Assembly (NCBI GenBank): GCA_963800285.1
Contig: CAWDAL010000016.1
Location: forward strand, 1 to 26,672
Direction of reading: 5' to 3'
From: DASUPK01 sp963800285
GTDB lineage: Bacteria > Actinomycetota > Thermoleophilia > Solirubrobacterales > 70-9
Length of the DNA stretch: 26,672 nucleotides
The notes beneath the pieces are model-generated. The model had not been told where the DNA came from and made no database searches. It worked only from the letters and a program-made list of their open reading frames with translations. A program made the translations under genes and the position numbers. Below, piece by piece: positions 22,700 through 26,672 of this stretch. Every line of letters begins with the position of its first letter. The stretch's first letter is position 1.

Positions 22700-23353
22700 C
22701 TACTCGTGCACCTCGCCGGCCGCGGCCGCGCGAATCGCCTCCATGGGCGCGCCGGTCTCGAACGGAAGCTCGACCGCGAGCTCGATGGTGTCCCCGTAGC
22801 GCGCGGTGACCCGGACGGACCCCGTTCGCTCGAACAGGTGGAGCATCGCCTGGTTGCGGGTCAGTAGCACCGCGGTGAAGCGGCGTATCCCCTCCTCGTG
22901 CGCGCGGCGAACGAGGAGATCTATGAGAAGCCCGCCCAGCCCGCGGCCCTGCCAGGCGTCGACGACTGCGACAGACGCTTCGGCGCTGTCCGGTCGTCCC
23001 GGCTCCTGGATTGCCCGCCCGATCCCCACGGGCTCTCCGGTCTCGGCGTGCACAGCCACCAGCGCCTCGTGACCGTGGTGGTCGACGGCGGTGAGCGTCT
23101 CGAGGTCCTGGGCCGACAGCTGCTTCTTGTAGCCCAGGAAGCGCCGGTAGCGCATCTCCTCGCCCATCGCGTCGAAGACAGCCTGGACCAGCGGTCCCTG
23201 GTCTCGCTCGAGCGGCCGGACGATCACCGGCGAGCCGTCGCGCAGCGCCACCCGCTCCCCAACGCCCCGCCTTGGGCTGTCAGCGCGGGACCCCATGAGA
23301 TCGTGATGCCCGGTTTCGGGGAAGTCCAAGCTCGTCCCCGGCCGCACTTTCAA
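22700..23353 (-). CDS. GNAT-family N-acetyltransferase
   Basis: The GNAT fold transfers an acetyl group from acetyl-CoA to an amine. The core is visible in VRPLERDQ, RYRRFLGY, ALVAVHAETGEPVGIGRAI, and the acetyl-CoA-binding motif A, VAVVDAWQGRGLGGLLIDLL, followed by TRNQAMLHLFERTG. The wording resembles the GNAT domain of bacterial protein lysine acetyltransferases (Pat type), but no cNMP-binding or ADP-forming acyl-CoA synthetase domain is attached. The substrate is unknown. The longest frame starts at TTG 23353, overlapping the GH65 stop (TTGA), with no good ribosome site. ATG 23296 is an alternative that removes 19 poorly structured residues. It is third in the HAD-GH65-GNAT-EMO run. Confidence 0.85.
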   Translation of the reverse strand: MKVRPGTSLDFPETGHHDLMGSRADSPRRGVGERVALRDGSPVIVRPLERDQGPLVQAVFDAMGEEMRYRRFLGYKKQLSAQDLETLTAVDHHGHEALVAVHAETGEPVGIGRAIQEPGRPDSAEASVAVVDAWQGRGLGGLLIDLLVRRAHEEGIRRFTAVLLTRNQAMLHLFERTGSVRVTARYGDTIELAVELPFETGAPMEAIRAAAAGEVHE

Positions 23354-25779
23354 AGCGGTCGCTCGATGGTGTCGCCGGCCTCAAGCTCGACGATCTCGCC
23401 GCGGATGCCGATCCTGATCGGGTAGATGGCGGCCGGCCTGGCGGTGACCTTGGCCCGGTCCCGCGTGACCTCGATCTCAAGGCCCCAGTGACGCCGGTAG
23501 CGCAGGGTCATGCGCAGCCTGAGCAGCTCCTCGGGAATCCTGGGCTCGAGCCAGAGCACCTCGTCCCGGGTCTCCAGTCCGGTGAAGGCGCGCTGAACCA
23601 GGTCAACCGTTCCGGCCATGGCGCCGAGGTGCACGCCCTCAGGCGTGGTCCCCCCTTGGAGATCGAGGAGGTCGCTCGCCAGCGCCTCGGTGAACAGCTC
23701 CCATGCCCGCTCGCGATCCGAGCGGACCAGGACCCAGGCGTGCACGACCTTGCTCAGCGTCGAGCCGTGCGAGGTGCGCGCCATGTAGTACTCGATGTTC
23801 CTGGGGATGGTGTCTTCCTCGAATGGATAGCCGAGGCGAGCGAAGAGCTGCCGCAGCTCGTCCGCGGAGAACAGGTAGAAGAGCATCAGCACGTCCGCCT
23901 GCTTCGACGCTTTGTACCGGTTGGGACTTTCCCCCTCGGCCTCGAGGATTCGGTCCAGCCGCTCGATGTTTCCGTACTTGGCCCGGTAACCCTCCCAGTC
24001 GAGCTCCTCCATCTGCTCGTAGCCCTCGAACTGGCTCAAGATGCCGTCATCGTGGAAGGCCAGCAGCAGCTTGCGGCTGATCTCGTCCCACCGATGGAGC
24101 TCCTCGGGCTTCAATCCGAGCATGTGTGAAAGCTGCTCGCGACGCTGCCCGGGCAGTGCCTCGAGGACGTCCTGGGCCCGCCAGAGGACCCACGCAGCCA
24201 TCGCGTTCGTGTAGGCGTTGTTGTCGATTCCGCTCCGCTCGGAGCCCGGGTAGGCATCGTGGTACTCGTCCGGACCGACCACCCCGCGGATTGCGTAGCG
24301 CTCGCGAGCCGAATCGAAGGTGGCGATGCTGGCCCAGAAGCGCGCGATCTCGATGAACATCTCTGCGCCGTAGAGGGCGAGGAACTCGATGTCGTTGGTC
24401 GCCTGGTGATAGGTCCAGACGTCGTAAGCAAGCGCTGCATTGATGTGTCGCTGGAGGCGGGAGTTGTCGGGGTTCCAGTGCCCGGAGCGTGGATTGAGGT
24501 GGACCGTCGGGGTCAGCTCCACGCCGTTCGAGCCGCTCTGCCAGGGATACATCGCGCCGTCGTACCCCGCCTCTTTCGCCGCCCAGCGCGCCGAGGTGAG
24601 CCGCCGGTAGCGGTACCGGAGCAGGCCCCGGCTCAGATCCGGCAAGCGCAGGTTGAGGAAGGGAAAGATGAAGAGCGCGTCCCAGAAGACGTGTCCGCGA
24701 TACGCCTCCCCCGCCAGGCCGCGGGCGGGGACACCGGCATCGATGTCTGCCGCGTGCTCGGAGATGTTCGAGAGAAGGTGGAAGACATGGAGACGCAGCT
24801 CGGCTGGGATGAGCTCCTGCCGGTCCTCCAGCTCGAGCGAGCACAGATCCCAGAGCTCATCCCAGCGCGGCTCGTGCTGGCGAAGCAGCTCCTCAAAGCC
24901 GTCCAGGTGGACGAGCTCCCTGACGGCGTTCAGCGCCGGCTCGGAGACCGCCGGCTCACGTGACGTGTAGAGCGTCGCGACCTTCTCGACCCTGGTCTCC
25001 TTCCCCGGAAGGACCTCCGAGGAGATCTCGAGGCCGATCCACCCCTGCCCCCGGATGACCCGGCCCTCGGAAAGCGCGGCTTCGTCCTCGCTCAGCACGC
25101 GGGTCCGCGCGGCCTCGGCGATCCGGATGCGCGATTGGCTGGTCTCGACCTCGAGCAGAATGGTCTCGGGATCCGTGGCTCGCGCCTCGATCGGCACCAG
25201 ATGGCGCCTCGCAAGCCGGCGATACCGCGCCACCCCCTCGTTCGAGACGCGGCCATCGAGCAGGGAGCGGAAGGTCACCCGGCCCGACCAGTTCACGGGC
25301 AGCAAGGTCATCTCCAACGCGAGCACGTTCGGGTCCGCCATGCTCACAAACCGACGCTGCGCTACCACGGTCTCACGCCCCTCCGAATCGGCGAACCGCA
25401 GCCGGCGGGTGAGCACCGCATGGCGCAAGTCGAGCTCCTGACGGTAGTCGATCAGCTCGACCTGGACGAGGTCGAACCACTCGTCGTCCTCCACCCGGAA
25501 GCTGAGCTGCAGCCAGTTGGGCAGGTTGACGACTGACTCGTCCTCGACCTGGCGGCCCGCCACCTCGCTCGTCAACTGGTTGTACAGCCCGGCCGCGTAG
25601 GTACCGGGATAGTGGGTCCCGTCTGCGGTCGACTCGGGCGCCGCCCCACGGGTGGCGAAGCGTCCGTTCCCCAGGGCGCAGAGCGCTTCGCGCAGGGACT
25701 CCTGGCCGGGATCGAAGCCCTCGTAGGCGAGCGTCCAGCCGCTCAGCATCGGCGTGCTCGCGGCGGCCGAGTCGCTCAC
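23350..25779 (-). CDS. Glycoside hydrolase family 65 enzyme, probable disaccharide phosphorylase
   Basis: GH65 members phosphorolyse alpha-linked disaccharides (maltose, trehalose, kojibiose, nigerose) to beta-glucose 1-phosphate. The 809 residues fit the family. The N-terminal beta-sandwich starts at LSGWTLAYEGFDP with NGRFATRGAAPES. The (alpha/alpha)6 barrel holds ARGLAGEAYRGHVFWD, YPWQSGSNGVE and the general acid Glu505 in GVVGPDEYHDAY. The phosphate-site stretches SHGSTLS and GGTTPEGVHLGAMAG are both present, favouring a phosphorylase over a hydrolase. The GTG start overlaps the stop of the upstream beta-PGM-like HAD (GTGA). That HAD would turn the product into glucose 6-phosphate, and the pairing recalls M. 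tuberculosis Rv3400-Rv3401. Which disaccharide is used cannot be read with confidence. Confidence 0.92.
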   Translation of the reverse strand: MSDSAAASTPMLSGWTLAYEGFDPGQESLREALCALGNGRFATRGAAPESTADGTHYPGTYAAGLYNQLTSEVAGRQVEDESVVNLPNWLQLSFRVEDDEWFDLVQVELIDYRQELDLRHAVLTRRLRFADSEGRETVVAQRRFVSMADPNVLALEMTLLPVNWSGRVTFRSLLDGRVSNEGVARYRRLARRHLVPIEARATDPETILLEVETSQSRIRIAEAARTRVLSEDEAALSEGRVIRGQGWIGLEISSEVLPGKETRVEKVATLYTSREPAVSEPALNAVRELVHLDGFEELLRQHEPRWDELWDLCSLELEDRQELIPAELRLHVFHLLSNISEHAADIDAGVPARGLAGEAYRGHVFWDALFIFPFLNLRLPDLSRGLLRYRYRRLTSARWAAKEAGYDGAMYPWQSGSNGVELTPTVHLNPRSGHWNPDNSRLQRHINAALAYDVWTYHQATNDIEFLALYGAEMFIEIARFWASIATFDSARERYAIRGVVGPDEYHDAYPGSERSGIDNNAYTNAMAAWVLWRAQDVLEALPGQRREQLSHMLGLKPEELHRWDEISRKLLLAFHDDGILSQFEGYEQMEELDWEGYRAKYGNIERLDRILEAEGESPNRYKASKQADVLMLFYLFSADELRQLFARLGYPFEEDTIPRNIEYYMARTSHGSTLSKVVHAWVLVRSDRERAWELFTEALASDLLDLQGGTTPEGVHLGAMAGTVDLVQRAFTGLETRDEVLWLEPRIPEELLRLRMTLRYRRHWGLEIEVTRDRAKVTARPAAIYPIRIGIRGEIVELEAGDTIERPL

Positions 25780-26557
25780 CGGCCGTCACCCGCGGTCACA
25801 ACGCGCACCGCGCCGAGGTCGCCGACGACGGCGTCGGCGCCCCGCGCCCGCAACTCCTCGCCGTGGCGCCCGCGGTCGATGCCGATCACCAGCGCGAACT
25901 GCCCGCGGCGCCCCGCCTCGACACCGGCGAGCGCATCCTCGACGACGGCTGCGCGTCCAGGGTCGACGCCGAGCCGCCGCGCGGCCTCGAGAAAGACAGC
26001 CGGGTCCGGCTTGCCGGGCAGCCCGAGCGAGTCGCCGTCGACACCATCCACCCTCGCATCGAAGAGATCGGCGATCCCGGCAGCCTCGAGCACCTGAACG
26101 CAGTTGCGCGACGCCGAGATGATCGCCGTCCGGCTCCCGGCCGCCCGAAGCCGCCGCAGCAACTCGATCGAAGACGGGAAGGGTGCGACTCCTTCATCCC
26201 GCAGCGAAGCTAGGAAGAGCTCGTCCTTGCGATTGCCCAGCCCGCAGACAGTTTCGGCGGTCGGGGGATCACGTGGCCGACCGCGGGCGAGCGAGATCCC
26301 CCGCGAGGCGAGGAACGAGCCGACTCCGTCGTACCGCGGCTTGCCGTCCACGTCCCGGTAATAGTCTTCGTCCGAGAACGGTCGGTGGTCCTCCCCATCA
26401 CGGGGTCCCCTGCGCGCGAGCCACGGGTCGAACATCTCCTCCAGGCCGCGCGGTGAACGGACGCGGTGTCCGTGATCACGCCATCGAGGTCGAAGATCAC
26501 CGCATCGAATCGGTCGGTGCGGATCTCCAGCGAAGCGTCCTGCTCGTCAGCGGTCAT
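25776..26557 (-). pseudogene. Beta-phosphoglucomutase-like HAD hydrolase, interrupted by a single frameshift
   Basis: HAD enzymes of this group interconvert beta-glucose 1-phosphate and glucose 6-phosphate, or remove phosphate from sugar phosphates. The N-terminal part, starting at ATG 26557 with GAGG 7 bases upstream, contains FDAVIFDLDGVITDT, whose first Asp is the nucleophile, then HRAAW. The frame then breaks near 26435-26445 and the next frame continues with EMFDPWLARRG, DYYRDVDGKPRYDGV, TVCGLGNRKD, the motif II region SRTAIISASRN, the catalytic Lys in GKPDP, and VVEDALAGVEAG. One missing base after the AAW codons would rejoin them into about 260 residues, the usual family length. All HAD motifs are intact, so a sequence error is quite possible. 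The stop overlaps the GH65 start, consistent with a disaccharide phosphorolysis operon. An ATG at 26593 is an upstream alternative without a better ribosome site. Confidence 0.85.
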
Positions 26558-26672
26558 CCCGAGACCTCGTTGGCTTAGCCGGTCCGGCGACATCCTCGTG
26601 GGATGAGGTCAGCTTTGCGTAGGGACGATAATGGGCTCAAACAGAACACGTCGCGGAACACCCAGCAGTTGA

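Noticed and set aside
26558..26672. Promoter for the HAD-GH65 operon at the right edge
   Set aside because: Minus-strand hexamers such as TTGAGC and CATTAT are present but no pair has an acceptable spacing, so no call is made.

Overview
The window looks like a piece of a high-GC bacterial chromosome. Base composition (judged by eye, not computed), frequent GTG/TTG starts, tight stop/start overlaps, a GH65 plus beta-phosphoglucomutase-like HAD pair and a menaquinone-type ETF oxidoreductase suggest Actinomycetota, perhaps a deep lineage such as Thermoleophilia. That placement is an inference. No rRNA, tRNA, CRISPR array, IS element or phage gene is visible. No stretch over 300 bases lacks a gene; the longest gap between genes is the 152-base divergent region at 18730-18881.

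Layout. (1) 83-1762, plus strand: an HMG-CoA reductase interrupted by one frameshift, then a small HEAT-repeat protein. (2) 1794-18729, minus strand: the centrepiece, a tightly packed four-gene operon. It encodes, in transcription order, an acyl-CoA dehydrogenase, a 3007-residue iterative PKS/PUFA-synthase-like megasynthase, a 1869-residue single-chain acetyl-CoA-carboxylase-type enzyme, and an Sfp-type phosphopantetheinyl transferase. The stop/start junctions are an ATGA overlap, a 10-base gap whose Shine-Dalgarno is built on the stop codon, and a 38-base overlap. (3) 18882-20587, plus strand, divergent: etfB and etfA. (4) 20591-26557, minus strand: a beta-PGM-like HAD (frameshifted), a GH65 disaccharide phosphorylase-like enzyme, a GNAT acetyltransferase, and a membrane Fe-S ETF:quinone oxidoreductase.

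How the genes may work together. The megasynthase reads KS-AT-KS-(ACP)x5-KR-PS-DH. The carboxylase would supply malonyl-type extender units and the PPTase would activate the carrier domains. The acyl-CoA dehydrogenase would exchange electrons with quinone through EtfBA and the Fe-S oxidoreductase. No enoyl reductase or thioesterase domain is seen, so the product is unknown: a polyene, an unsaturated fatty chain or a lipid head-group precursor are all possible.

Most notable observation: all five carrier domains have threonine (GIDT) where the phosphopantetheine-bearing serine (GIDS) is expected. The five ACP cores lie in a 360-base tandem repeat whose copies are identical base for base. The second ketosynthase is very divergent yet keeps Cys-His-His. 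The two frameshifted genes lie near opposite ends of the window, which could mean sequence errors rather than real pseudogenes.
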